A stretch of DNA of 64,000 nucleotides from Melastoma dodecandrum (GCA_029817715.1 JARUPY010000089.1:2617501-2681500), one strand, 5' to 3'. Positions 1 to 12,210 are shown, counted from the first letter of the stretch. Notes: generated by a model from the sequence alone, not told the origin. Made by a program: numbers and translations.

Positions 1-900
1 AAATGGGTCATCGAGAAAAACTCGGGGCAATTACAAGCAGACCCAGAATCCGAAAAAATAGAACAACTTGCAGACAAAACCAAGCTCAGAAAACCCTCGA
101 ATCAGGGAAGAAAGGGAGAGGGATTGGGAGTCAAACCTCGGTGGTGGCGGTGAGAGAATCCCACTTCCTTTTGTTTTTGCTAAGCTTGGGACAAAGAGGA
201 GAGAAGAATGGGAAGAGAATCAAATGAAATAAAACGGAAGAAATGGCAACTCTCTTGCCTTTTCTTGCTGGCTTTGTCTGAATTATTTTTGTTTAGCTTG
301 TTCAATCCATTTCTTGCAATAAATAACAAAGGATTAGTAAAATACTTAATGGGGGGTTGAGGCAATTTAATTTAATCAAGGTGGAAGTAATCAAAGTTTT
401 CCTATTCAAGTGATGATCAAAAGTAAAAGTGATATTGTTGTAGTTGGGGTGGTGGTTCGGGTTTTCGGTGGGAGGTCAAATTGGATTTACACAATGAATG
501 AAATGAATTGCCAACGCATGGGTCTGTCTGTCTGACTCTTGTAGTTTTTTCTTTTTCCATTGAATAACGTGATGAGAATTAATTGTCTTTGCCAGCCAAT
601 GCGCATCACAAAGGAGTTGAGTTAGAGTTTGAGCTTTTCGTTTTATCTGAGTTGAGTCAGGAAGTTTGGAGGAGTGAGTGGGTGGGCTTAACTTTTAGTC
701 CGGGGGTGGGTTTGGGATGTGAAATGACGGTATCGTCCTTTAGTTGTCCTAAAACGCGTTCGATCGGGACCGCCACGCGCTTCTCGTCGTTCGTTGTCTT
801 CTGCTGGCATTGTAATAATGTCTGAATTAGTTGTTGTCTTATTACTAATGCCTTGTATTTATTTTTTTAAAATATAATTTTCAAAACCTTTTTTATACTC
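1..900 (-). promoter_or_regulatory. 5' flank of a FERONIA-like gene lying beyond the left edge
   Basis: This stretch matches the sequence just upstream of the malectin start codons in B (8965-9880) and C (16782-17110, partly deleted). The corresponding ATG would therefore lie about 275 bp left of position 1, on the minus strand. No long ORF here is supported by homology. It is best read as promoter or 5'UTR of the CrRLK1L gene, or of another chimeric copy, outside the window. Confidence 0.6.
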
Positions 901-2587
901 TTAAAAAAAATAAAATAAATAGGTCTCCGGGATCCTTAGGAAATCACTTAAAGTAGCTAGATCAATCAGCATAGAGAAACTTCACCCCGAGTTTCCCCGG
1001 AACTGAAAAAACACCACAAAAGATAAGAAATCAAAAGGATAAGAAACATGATAGAGTCCCTGGAAATGGGTTCCATGGAAATATGATAGAGAAAAACGAA
1101 AGATTCGTAGGATGTACCTCTGTGTGCCTGATTCTACATAATATATTGCTTATCGATGGATCTGCAAGAAAAGATTCTCCCGCATCACCAGATGAGGATT
1201 CTGAATAAATGAAACCTTAGATATGAAGAACCATGAAATCTCTATTTTCAAAGGCCTGTCTTCCAGATGAAAGCAGGCATGAAGGAATCACAACCCCAAT
1301 CCAATCCAATCCAATCCAATCCAATCCAATCCAATCCAATCCTTTTGCTACCTCAAGCCCCCCGTCCCCAAAAGAAAATTTACTTTGCTCGAAAATCTTG
1401 TTCACATGGGTAGTAGCCTACTCGTTCGGCAAGGGAGTATGTCCCGACAGCGGCGAATATGAGCGAGGACGCATGCAACCGCAAGGAACGGCTTGCGGCC
1501 GCGTCACCCCCTCGTATGTCCCAAGCGCGAGCCTTTCCCAGGAAACGGACAAGGCCTGGTCATGTCCGTTACTGCCGGAACTGTCCGAGTCTTCCTCTCG
1601 GCAACGGGATACGGGGTTCTTGGTAGACGTCGCCCCTTGAAATTTTGTTAACCGATCGAGGGTGACAAGGAATTTTTTTTTTTTTTTTTTAAAGAGAGAA
1701 TTTTATTTTAATAATATTTACTTGATAAAATAAGTGAAATATCCACAACAGATGTAAAATTATTACTTATAAACAAATTAGAACCCTTATGATTAATTTT
1801 ATTTTATTTTATTTTAAAAAAATTACGAATCCCATAGTATATGTACGTCCTAAAAAATGCTAATTTTCAATGCCAATATTTTTTTATTAAAAATTCTAAC
1901 TTAAGATATTACTTAAAAGAAACAAAGAGCAAAGGGGTCTACGAAGGCTACTCATGGATCGATAAGCTTGAGTTCTTTGTCTAGTAAAACAAATTATACA
2001 AAACAAAATAAGTACTGAAACTATGAAATAACGGTCATAGTTGAGGATACCAAAGGGGCATCTTCGAATTTCCACTTTTTTACCACATGCCAACCCTCTA
2101 CATCGCCGCCAGCCGACTAAACATCAGATGCGATTGTACGTGTTTTTTTGGATCGTCAATGCCCAATTTTAACAGCCGGCACAAAGAACAATTACAATCA
2201 CCTGGAAACTTCTCTTGCGATTCAATACTTCAAGTAGAGGGCAAGTCGCAGGACTACTTATATAGGCAAATGTAATATTTAACCCCACAATCACGGGATT
2301 TTAATAACCGCATTCGATCTCAAAAATCTTTGACAACAAAATTATGATTCTCATTAGCAACTTGTCTTTGAAATAGATCTAGGAGTGCCTTCAGGAATGT
2401 ATGGCGGACTTCCATTCTAAATGCAGCGGTTATGGGAAATGATTCACGGGAGGAAGAAAGACCGAGTATAAATATGCCTTCTGTTACCGTCGTTTCCATA
2501 TTGGGCTTAGGCCCAATAATTATGGTTCTAGACCCTCATTCGTGATTATTTTCCCAGGCCCAAAACTATAAAAATACCCTGATAGAA
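900..2587. other. Unassigned spacer of unit A (counterparts 9,880-11,678 and 17,110-18,891)
   Basis: Mostly AT-rich, apart from the CCAAT tract. Two blocks are GC-richer and conserved in all units: 1410-1640 (10348-10590, 17577-17819) and 2087-2275 (11081-11260, 18318-18500). On the minus strand the second block in B and C gives a 73-codon frame (11200-10979, 18437-18216) containing GDEEGWHVVKKWEFEDAP, which looks protein-like. I do not recognise it. In A the same block has substitutions and indels that shorten the frame. These may be relics of old genes caught in the duplication. Confidence 0.4.
1296..1340. repeat. (CCAAT)9 pentanucleotide microsatellite, unit A
   Basis: Nine perfect CCAAT units. 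The matching tract has four units in B and five in C, so it expanded or contracted after the duplications. Confidence 0.97.
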
Positions 2588-4290
2588 ATGGAAAGACGAG
2601 CCCCGCCCGTGACAAACACGTGGACCCAAACGGGGGCTTTCCCCAACACCGCCGCATCCTCCGCCCCGTCGGCCAACGACCGTAACTCCTCGGCCGCGGG
2701 GAAGAGAGGGATGGAGGAAGGAGAAGAAGAAGGAACGGACGAAGCTCCGGGAGCACCCCCGCCGGGCCATCACCCGCAAGATGCTGGCCGGCCTCCGACA
2801 GTAGGGGAACTTCCCCCTCCCTGCCCGCTCCGACATGAATGACGTGATCACGGCGCTCGCTCGCTACGCCGGGTGGACGGTCGAGGCGGACGGAACTACC
2901 TACAGGCAGTCGCATCCTCAGATTCAGTCTCAGTCTCTGCCACAGCTCAATCGGTCTGGTGCTTTCTCGTCTCGGAAATTGCTAAATTCAGGTGCCATTA
3001 GCCGCGATCGACATCTCTACCGAATTAGAGGTTTCTATTCGACTAATCTTTTGTTTGCTTTGGTAGGTAGCCCGTTCTGGAAGTTTAAAGAATAGTCATA
3101 GGGTATTGAATAATTCAGATGAATTGAAGACAGGATTGGAGGATCAATCATTCATGTCAATGGTGGTTCGGTCTGTTGAGAGCTTGTCTCTAGTATCCTT
3201 GGATTCACTTGTCCCTGAGAGGGATTCGAAGACTGGGAAGTATTCTGGTTGCAGTAGGATTAGCGCCTCGGGTGTTTCGACACTGATCAGGCGATAATCT
3301 CTCCTTTATTTGGGTTGGTTACTCTTGAGCTCTTTACTTTGAAAGTTAGTCCCAAGACTCTAAAGGGTTAGTCAACGAGAACTAAGAAGTACTTTCATGA
3401 TGGTTTGAATTCATTCAATCAGCCGCGTTACGGCGGCTATCAAGTTACAGCTATATCTCTGCAATCTGCAGATGGTTTGGCTTTTAAATTAATATTTTGA
3501 TGGTAGCATTGGCTTCTTGTTATTATTCATATGAAAGGGGTACAGGCATCTAATGGTATTTCCCTTTTTCAGCTTATCCTAGAGGTTAATTCCAGGGATT
3601 GAGGACACGTTTCTGGAAATGAAGGTGTTTGTTCCTGTTTATGCTAAACTTGATGCGAGTATTTGATGTTTTCTTTTTAATTACTATGGCCATTGTGAAA
3701 TGTTATGTTCTCTTACCGCCTAGTCTTTTAGGTGCGTGTTTGTCTATAGAAGCTAAAAGCCCTCAATTTCGTGGTGCAGAATGGCTTTATTGACAATTGC
3801 TGCCAGCTAATCAATCAAGAGGATGTCAGACAGGAGTTGAATTGTATAAATCAATGAATGCCGATGGCGTTTTCATAAATTGTTGGTGGGGCATTGTTGA
3901 AAGCTGGAGTCCTAAGAAATATTTGTGGTCTGGATACCACCAAGACTTGTTTAGTATTGTTTGAGAATTCATGCTCAGGATTTCAAAGTCCTAATCCAGG
4001 GATGAACGAGGCATCGTCTGACCCCAAAGGATTGTTTTGGCAGGTTAAGTATAAGACTTTTCTCGGTCATTATGCCAGATTATGGCTTTATTGTTGACTC
4101 GGAGGTCTGCCTTGAATAGTTAACCGTTCTATTTTTTTGTTTTTTTAACGAAACAGGTTGTGAATTGTGCATGGGATCAGGAATTGGAGGTAGTCGGCGA
4201 GACTGATCATGCTCAATGAAAATCCAGGACACCGATGTGCCGGCCACATTTGGAACCGAGAGGAAAAACTTGTGTGAAATTTTGTTTGTT
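2588..4290 (+). pseudogene. BES1/BZR1-type beta-amylase (BAM7/BAM8-like) pseudogene, unit A
   Basis: In one frame the block around 2715-2920 reads as a BZR1-type DNA-binding domain: KERTKLREHPRRAITRKMLAGLRQ is followed by a TAG codon, then [20 protein letters not shown] and [15 protein letters not shown] linker exon follows about 3070-3240. Beta-amylase pieces come next: VFVPVYAKL near 3625, INCWWGIVESWSPKKYLWSG near 3875-3940, DPKGLFWQ at 4020-4043 ending at an exon border, and VVNCAWDQELEVVGE near 4158. The middle of the barrel is missing. BAM7 and BAM8 of Arabidopsis are nuclear proteins joining this DNA-binding domain to an amylase barrel. The in-frame stop inside the DNA-binding domain, other stops and the internal deletion make this copy dead. 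Confidence 0.85.
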
Positions 4291-4768
4291 AATCTGACTG
4301 CTGATTCAGAAATTAATGTTTTCCTCGGGATATGCCAAGGCCAAAGCTCATCTGTATGTAATTCTGGAAGTGGTGCTGAGATTTTCCTCTCCTTTTGCAT
4401 AGTTTCTTGGCATTGGATTGTAATGGCTAGAAAAAACATCCAAACTTGATTGGAGTTGTGGCATTTTTAGTACTGTACAGAGGATGCTGTCAGTTAGTAA
4501 GAACTCAAGTTTTTGGTTAAGCATTTAAGATCAATGTTAAGCCTTTAAGATGTATATATAATCGGCGTGATAAGCAAGAGCGACGTGCACGTTTCCGCGC
4601 CTTTTTGTGGTTTGATTGAAGCTGGCATTATCGTTTCACTACTTCTATGTGTGATGTTTGATGAGTTGGAGGAGGAGCTGCTGCTTCTTTTCCGTTGCTT
4701 GAGTGTTTGTTAGTCAAAGACACATTTTCATGATGAATCGAGACATTGAATCACATTCCTACAATCAC

Positions 4769-5085
4769 TCACGGGACTGGCCTTACACCCCGCTTGTAAT
4801 ACAAGGCCGTCCCCGCGAGCACGATATGGAATGTGGCTTTGCATGGACAGATGAATTCAAAGGATTTGCATCCCCTTGAACTCTCACAAATCACCCATTC
4901 CGTCGTGCACTCGTGTAAATCTTTCGAGTCTTTGAGTACATGCATCCCAGGTTTCATCTGCGACGTTCCCTTCCCTACGGCCAACAGCCCGATTTCATTT
5001 AGCATTATGATTTTAAATAATCAAGAAAACAAACATCGGGATAAACCTGAGCATTGGATAACCAAAACATACCACCAGTAAGCTG
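4769..5085 (-). other. Conserved unidentified Cys-containing ORF block X, unit A
   Basis: A minus-strand open frame with the pattern LHECTTEWVICESSRGCKSF and further cysteines. Homologous frames lie at 12693-12505 in B and 19901-19677 in C. The same sequence recurs in inverted orientation inside the nearby inverted repeat (about 5895-6180), so it predates the fold-back. I do not recognise a family. It may be a relic exon. Confidence 0.4.
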
Positions 5086-5308
5086 CGGATCACAAGATCT
5101 TGCGCCTGAGCCAGCCGGTTCTGGCCCTAAATCTTTCTCCCACATTTGATCCCACCAAGAAACCTTTTTCACAGACTAGAAAAAAAAAAGAAAGATCGAA
5201 TGAAGCATAATCTTAACTACATGATCAAACAATCCCCAATCAACCAAATCCAACCAACCCCGCGAATTAATAAAAGTTCTACGCAAGAAACGAGCGGCAG
5301 CCCCGAAC

Positions 5309-5413
5309 CTTGGAGCGTTTCGGGAGGGATGGGGAGGACGGCGAAGCAGGCGACGAAGGTGCGGGGCGCTTGCTGGCCGCAGCCGACGAGCTGGTGCACC
5401 TGGTTTCGAACAT
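5309..5413 (-). pseudogene. Relic of an FHA/AAA-ATPase first exon, unit A
   Basis: From an ATG at 5413 the minus strand reads MFETRCTSSSAAASKRPAP and, further on, SLPKRSKV, followed by AAG|GT. This resembles the N-terminus of the plant FHA-domain AAA-ATPases (At1g02890/At4g02480 type), which start with M(V)ETRRSSSS-(S)KR and reach KRSK. No FHA or AAA sequence follows nearby, so only a first-exon fragment is left. B and C hold the same fragment with ARG at the CGC/TGC position. The match is short and low in complexity. Confidence 0.45.
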
Positions 5414-6002
5414 GATTAACTTAAAAATTTAAGGAGACAGAAGAAACGGACGCCAAAGATCGTTCCTTTATCAAATTTCCCGATCGAAATCACAAAGGAG
5501 AAATCGAGGTGCATTAAGAATTTGGGCATATGGGAGGAGTGGGATGGGAATTTTCAGGGAAAATGGGTTTGTTGAGGATAAACAAAAGGATTATTTTTAT
5601 GAAAAATATATATTCCTGGCTTTAGAAAATCACAAATCCAAATATCCTTCATATTTTATTATATTTTATAACATTAATATTTATTAAACTTTAAATTTTT
5701 TTAATAAAAAAAGAAGTTCCAAAATAGGATCGTGAGGGCTATTGAGTCATTTGTTAACTAGGTGGCTTGAAGGAATTTTTCTTAAAAAAAAAAAGAGAAT
5801 CTTATCATTATTTATTTTATCAAGTAAATATTATTAAAATAAAATTCTCACTTTATTTTTTAGAAAATTTCCTTCATGATCTTGCGCATTGTATAAACCA
5901 ATGCTCAGGTTTATCCCGGTGTTGGTTTTCTTGATTATCCCGGTGTTGGTTTTCTTGATTATTTAAAATTAAATAAAGTTGGATTGCTAGCTGTAGGAAA
6001 GG

Positions 6003-6412
6003 TAACGTCGAAGGATGCAAAGTAGAAACCTAAACCTGTTTCCCAGTCTAGTCAGGCAAGTGCCGTTGCTCTGTCTGTCATGTCTTATTCCTCTCCTGTT
6101 AGATTATTCATTCGAGTGCACAGAATGGGTGATCTGCGAGAGTTCGAGGGGATGCAAATCCTTTGAATCATCCTCGAAGTCTTGCAGATCACTCATTCTG
6201 TGCACTCTTGCAGTTCTTTTGAGTCTTCAAGTATCTGCGTTCTAGGTTTCATCTTTCGAGCATACTAGTCGGCGAAACAATGAACAAATAAAAAGAGTCG
6301 AGAATGAATAATCTAAAAGGAGAGGAATAAGACATGACAGACAGACCATCGATACAGGTTTAGGTTTCTGCTTTGCATCCTTCGACGTACCCTTCCGACG
6401 TTCCCTTCCCTA
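6003..6412. repeat. Long inverted repeat with inner hairpin, unit A
   Basis: The outer arms run about 6003-6105 and 6300-6412: the block around GGATGCAAAG(T/C)AGAAACC returns as its reverse complement near 6353-6395, and the block with TGTCATGTCTTATTCC returns near 6320. The inner hairpin has 34-nt arms at 6116-6149 and 6172-6205 with a 22-nt loop, pairing with about three mismatches. The arms also match block X at 4840-5065, so a gene fragment was copied in inverse orientation. The right arm lacks part of the segment seen in B. Confidence 0.85.
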
Positions 6413-6786
6413 TGGTCAAGGGCAAGTGCAGGCACTACTTATGTAGGCACGGGAATAAGATCTTAAAAAAAAAATCTTGTAAATCTTAACCAAAATCTTA
6501 TACGAGTTAATAGAAAATCTCAATCTAGTAATATTTCGTATGCTCGCACACCATTCCACTAGGATGAAAATCTTCAGCTTACGGAAAGGCGGGGTGCAAG
6601 AAACAGAATCTGCTCGAGAGCATCTTGCTCATTGTCGACATGGCAGAATATTAAACATAATCTTGTGCATACATTACGGATTGAATCTTCCGAGTATTAT
6701 AACATAAATACAACCATGACGGCCAATGACAACATGAGTAGCCGACGATCTCGTCCAAGGCAGCTTTGCATGATCAGAAAATGCAC

Positions 6787-8690
6787 TTAGTTCTGGAGGA
6801 AAGACGCAGGCGGCCTGACATAGGTGAATCCTTTGAAGGGGTTCCCACCAGGAGTCGGGCTAGCGGCAGGGGAGTCCACGATGGGCATGTCAGTCCAGCG
6901 CTTCTCGAAGTTGGCGATGCATAGCGACCCGTCAACTTCAGGGCAGAAGCTCGGTTTTATCTGCCTGTTCTCAAGCTTCCTCCAGTTGATGCTCTTGAAC
7001 CATTTATGGCCCTTCACCTCCTCTCCTCCGGCAGGTCCGCTGCCGAGACGCTTGCTCGCATCTTTCTGGAGCAGCTGTAATTGAAACGCAAGTGTTAATC
7101 ACTGCTTTTGTGACAGCAATTGCAAATGTAGACAATGCTTACTCCTTTCAATAATGCATGTGCTTCACTGGAGAGAAAACTCGGGAGCTTGATTTTGTCC
7201 TTAACTATCTTCTGCTGAATCTTTTCCCGATTCCCAGTAAAAGGAGGCTACAGAGGAACCACCATAACAAAGCTCAGAATCACTCCATCGACGATAACGA
7301 AAAAGGAAATATCAAACAGGATTAAATTTACATACATCTCCGGTAAGCATTTCAAAGATTAGGACGCCCACACTCCACCAATCCGCAGCTTTGTCGTGTC
7401 CCTTGCTGAGAATGATCTCAGGAGACATATACTCAACTGTTCCACACATGGAATTAGATCTTGTGTTCTCATCAAATTGCTTCGCCAGGCCAAAATCAGT
7501 CAAAACGACCTAAGTGGAAAACAATGATCTATTAAGTATCCAATCTTCTAAATGAAAACATTCACAGGAAAGCAGACATCGGAAAGATACAGAGAGATGA
7601 GTACATGGCCGTCGGCATCCAACAGGATATTCTCAGGCTTAAGATCCCTATGCATGATTCCATTTGCGTGAAGATGTGCAACCGCAGAAACAATTTCAGC
7701 AGCATATACACGCCCCAAATCCTCTCTGCAACAACTCTGACTTATCAGTTTGAATTCAATGCGGACAATTCACAAGTTTCAGGAACAAGGGTGAAAGAAT
7801 GACCTGAAAAGTCCATGATGATAGAGCTGGAAGAATAAGTGTCCCCCATTAATGAAGTCCAGCACAAGGTACAGCCTATACTTCGTCTGCAGCCGAGAAG
7901 CACTTGGAATCACTCTAACTGCTGGAGGAGATTTACTAGGGCAAATCAAGAGATCAGTGACAACTAACCTGGAAAGAATATCTTAGCTGAACGATAAACG
8001 GGTGATGAACTTTTGTCAAGATGTCCCTCTCGGTTTTCATATACTCAGCGTGATTCTTCTCCATTATCTTATCCTTCCTCATGACCTTCATGGCATACAC
8101 ATCGGCCGTTCCCTTTTTCCTCACCTGAAAAACTTTCCCAAATGCCCCCTGCCCAACGAGCTTCAGAATCTCAAAGTCAGATTCAATGTCTCCCCAACAA
8201 CATTGACTGAATACTCCTTGAGCACGTATGCGTAATTCAGAGCTTCGGTGGTCTGCTCCACGCTGAAGTTCCTCAGAAGAGTGTAACTCCCAGTTGTGAC
8301 CCCAAATATGGCATCGGATGCGTTGAATCCATTATAGGATGATGGGTAAAAGTACAGCCTCACGAAGTGCCATCCTGACGACACGGGGAAACTGTAGGTG
8401 AAATCTAACTGGAAAACCCGTGCCGTCAATTAGGGAACCTGCGGGACAGAAGGATCCGGAGTGACCGCTGTGCCAGTCACGGAATCAGACGTCGTCAACA
8501 CGAACTTCGAGCCGATATCCGAAGTCCCTATTCGGTTGTCCGTGTCAGTGGTCTTTGGAGAACCCCCATAGTTCAGCAGGATCTCATCAGTCGGCACATA
8601 ATTAGCCCCGGAAACAGCAACCGCACAAAGAATCAACCACCACGAGCACACCAGGCCTCCGGAGCGAGACCACTTCCCAACCCTCCTCAT
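6787..8690 (-). pseudogene. FERONIA-like malectin / S6 kinase chimera, unit A (out of frame, nonsense)
   Basis: From an ATG at 8690 the minus strand encodes a signal peptide (hydrophobic WWLILCAVAV) and the start of a malectin-like domain (ILLNYGGSPKTTDTDNR, DPSVPQVP, TARVFQLDFTYSFP, RLYFYP, YTLLRNFS) as in FERONIA-type CrRLK1L receptors. A TAA at 8430-8432 replaces the Tyr codon before LTARVF. At 8173-8178 (GACTTT on the coding strand) it joins S6K exon 1 at the first residues of the kinase domain, one frame off, so the malectin frame ends in TGA just past the joint. S6K exons follow at 7969-8178, 7804-7886, 7605-7725, 7336-7509, 7143-7247 and 6787-7074, with splice sites and reading frame kept. 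No fusion protein is possible without frame restoration. Confidence 0.9.
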
Positions 8691-10269
8691 CGAAACAGAG
8701 AAAGAAAACCAATGACCCCAGCTCCAGAGAGTCCCAAATCTCAAATCCCTTTGCTGTAACAACAAAAACAAACAACGTCAGCCCACGATCCGAGACGGCA
8801 AATCACAATCAACACTGAAAACCACACCGACTGCCCAAACAGGGGAATCGAAAATCTCAGACACCACAATCACGAGACCCATGAAGCAAAAACAGAGCTG
8901 GACGAACTCTCTCACTCAACGCCAATGAAGATCGAAACTTTACGGGGAACACATTCATTCGCCGAAATGGGTCGTCGAGAAAAACTCGGGGCAATTACAA
9001 GCAGACCCAGAATCCGAAAAAATAGAACAACTTGCAGACAAAACCAAGCTCAGAAAACCCTCGAATCAGGGAAGAAAGGGCGAGGGATTGGGAGTCAAAC
9101 CTCGGTGGTGGCGGTGAGAGAATCCCACTTCCTTTTGTTTTTGCTAAGCTTGGGACAAAGAGGAGAGAAGAATGGGAAGAGAATAAAACGGAAGAAATGG
9201 TAACTCTCTTGCCTTTTCTTGCTGGCTTTGTCTGAATTATTTTTGTTTAGCTTGTTCTATCCATTTCTTGTAATAAATAACAAAGGATTAGTAAAATACT
9301 TAATGGCAATTTAATTTAATCAAGGTGGAAGTAATCTATTCAAGTGATGATCGAAAGTAAAAGTGATATTGTTGTAGTTGGGGTGGTGGTTCGGGTTTTC
9401 GGTGGGAGGTCAAATTGGATTTACACAATGAACGAGATGAATTGCCAACGCATGGGTCTGTCTGTCTGACTCTTGTAGTTTTTTCTTTTTCCTTTGAATA
9501 ACGTGATGAGAATTAATTGTCTTTGCCAGCCAATGCGCATCACAAAGGAGTTGAGTTAGAGTTTGAGCTTTTAGTTTTATCTGAGTTGAGTAAGGAAGTT
9601 TGGAGTGAGTGGGTGGGCTTAACTTTTAGTCCCGGGGTGGGTTTGGGATGTGAAATGACGGTATCGTCCTTTAGTTGTCCTAAAACGCGTTCGATCGGGA
9701 CGCCACGCGCTTCTCGTCGTTCGTTGTCTTCTGCTGACATTGTAATAATGTCTGAATTAGTTGTTGTCTTATTACTAATGCCTTGTATTTATTTTTTTAA
9801 AAATGTATATATGTGACCCGAACATTAGGTCAACTTTTTTTAAAGTATAATTTTCAAGACCTTTTTTATACTCTTAAAAAAATAAAATAAATAGGTCTCC
9901 GGGATCCTTAGGAAATCACATAAAGTAGCTAGATCAATCAGCATAGAGAAACTTCACCCCGAGTTTCCCAGGGTACTGAAAAAACACCACAAAAGATTAA
10001 GAAATCAAAAGGATAAGAAACATGATAGAGTCCCTGAAAATGGGTTCCATGGAAATATGATAGAGAAAAATGAAAGATTCGTAGGATGTACTTCTATGTG
10101 CCTGATTCTACATAATATATTGCTTATGGATGGATCTGCAAGAAAAGATTCTCCCGCATCACCAGATGAGGATTCTGAATAAATGAAATCTTAGATATGA
10201 AGAACCATGAAATCTCTATTTTCAAAGGCTTGCCTTCCAGATGAACGAATGCATGATGGAATCACAACC

Positions 10270-10289
10270 CCAATCCAATCCAATCCAAT
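10270..10289. repeat. (CCAAT)4 microsatellite, unit B
   Basis: Four CCAAT units at the position matching the nine-unit tract in unit A, with the same flanks on both sides. Confidence 0.95.
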
Positions 10290-11678
10290 CCTTTTTGCTA
10301 CCTCAAGCCCCCCGTCCCCAAAAGAAAATTTACTTTGCTAGAAAATCTTGTTCACATGGGTAGTAGCCTACTCGTTCGGCAATGGAGTATGTCCGGACAT
10401 CGGCGAATATGAGCGAGGACGCATGCATCCGCAAGGAACGGCTTGCGGCCGCGTCACCCCCTCGTATGTCCCAAGCGCGAGTCTTTCCCGGGAAACGGAT
10501 AGAGCCTGGTCATGTCCGTTACCGCCAGAACTGTCCGAGTCTTCCTCTCGGCGACGGGATACGTGGTTCTTGGTAGACGTCGCCCCTTGAGATCTTAGGT
10601 GACATAGGAATTTTTTTTAAAAGTGAGAATCATATTTTAATAATATTTACTTGATAAAATAAGGGGAATATCCACTATAGATGTAAAATTATTAGTTATG
10701 AACAAATAATTTTATTTTATTTAAAGAAAAAGATTACGAATCCCATAGTATATCTACGTCCTAAAAAATGCTAATTTTCAATGTCAATATTTTTTATTGA
10801 AAATTCTAACTTAATATATTACTTAAAAGAAACAAAGAGCAATAATTTTTTATTATTACTTAAAAGAAACAAATAGCAAAGGGGTTTACGAAGGCTACTC
10901 ATGATTTTTGACTGATGGAAAGCTTTCCGAATTCTTTGCCAAGTAAAACATATTATACAAAACAAAATAAGAAATAATTTATTTGCCTTTAATTCGTAAG
11001 ACAATCATACGACAAATCTTGATCAGGGTCATAGTTGAGGATACCAACGGGGCATCCTCGAATTCCCACTTCTTTACCACATGCCAACCCTCTTCATCGC
11101 CGCCAGCCGATGTAAGTGTTTTTTTGAGTCCTCCAGACCCAATTTTAACAGGCAAGGCGGCACTGCACCCCGATGGGGTTTGGAAGACCCAAAAGAACAA
11201 TTACAACACCTGGAAAGTAAGTTCTCTTACGATTCAATACTTCTAGTGACAGGCACTACTTATATAGGCAAGGGAGGAATAAGATTATTAAAAGAAAATC
11301 TTACAAACATAATATTTAATCCGAGAATCACGGAATTTTAATAACCAAAAAGCATTCGATCTCAAAAATATTTGACAACAAAATTATTATTTTGAGATCT
11401 CAAAAATCTCAATGCGAAGATTCTCATTAGCAACTTGTCTTAGAAATAGATCTAGGAGTGCCTTCAGGAATGTATGGCGGACTTCCATTCTAAATGCAGC
11501 GGTTATGGGAAATGATTCACGGGAGGAAGAAAGACCGAGTATAAATATGCCTTCTGTTACCGTCGTTTCTGCTGGGACCAAAATTTCCATATTGGGCCTA
11601 GGCCCAATAATTATGGTTTTAGACCCTCATTCGTGATTATTTTCCCAGGCCCAAAATTATAAAAGTACCCTGATAGAA

Positions 11679-12210
11679 ATGGAAAGACGAGCCCCGCCCG
11701 TGACAAACACATGGTCCCAAACGGGGGCTTCCCCCAACACCGCCGCATCCTCCGCCCCGTCTGCCAATGACGGTAACTCCTCGGCCGCGGGGAAGAGAGG
11801 GATGGAGGAAGGAGAAGAAGAAGGAACGGACGAAGCTCCGGGAGCACCCCCGCCGGGCCATCACCCGCAAGATGCTGGCCGGCCTCCGACAGTAGGGGAA
11901 CTTCCCCCTCCCTGCCCGCTCCGACATGAATGACGTGATCACGGCGCTCGCTCGCTACGCCGGGTGGACGGTCGAGGCGGACGGAACTACCTACAGGCAG
12001 TCGCATCCTCAGATTCAGTCTCAGTCTCTGCCACAGCTCAATCGGTCTGGTGCTTTCTCGTCTCGGAAATTGCTAAATTCAGGTGCCATTAGCCGCGATC
12101 GACATCTCTACCGAATTAGAGGTTTCTATTCGACTAATCTTTTGTTTGCTTTAGTAGGTAGCCCGTTCTGGAAAAAAAATCCATACTTGATTGGAGTTGT
12201 GGCATTTTGA
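11679..12210 (+). pseudogene. BZR1-type domain remnant of beta-amylase pseudogene, unit B
   Basis: This carries the same BZR1-type domain as unit A, with the same TAG codon after LAGLRQ. The amylase exons are gone: sequence matching A 3080 joins directly to sequence matching A about 4430 through an A-rich joint near 12170. The shared nonsense codon shows that the gene was already broken before the units multiplied. Confidence 0.85.

Larger units (their letters stand above)
1..8178. repeat. Tandem segmental duplication, unit A (left end outside window)
   Basis: Position 1 matches 8965 in unit B and about 16782 in unit C, so the window opens inside a repeat unit, about 790 bp to the right of where its malectin part would start. 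The unit runs through the CrRLK1L 5' flank, beta-amylase pseudogene, inverted repeat and S6K exons, and ends at the AAAGTC shared with B and C (8173-8178). A is the longest unit because it keeps about 1.35 kb of beta-amylase sequence (about 3083-4430) missing from B and C. Confidence 0.93.

Noticed and set aside
8430..8771. Malectin frame extended upstream of 8690 in unit A
   Set aside because: The extension lacks an ATG (it begins at a near-cognate codon), and the signal peptide begins shortly after the ATG at 8690, as in the unit B copy at 16507.
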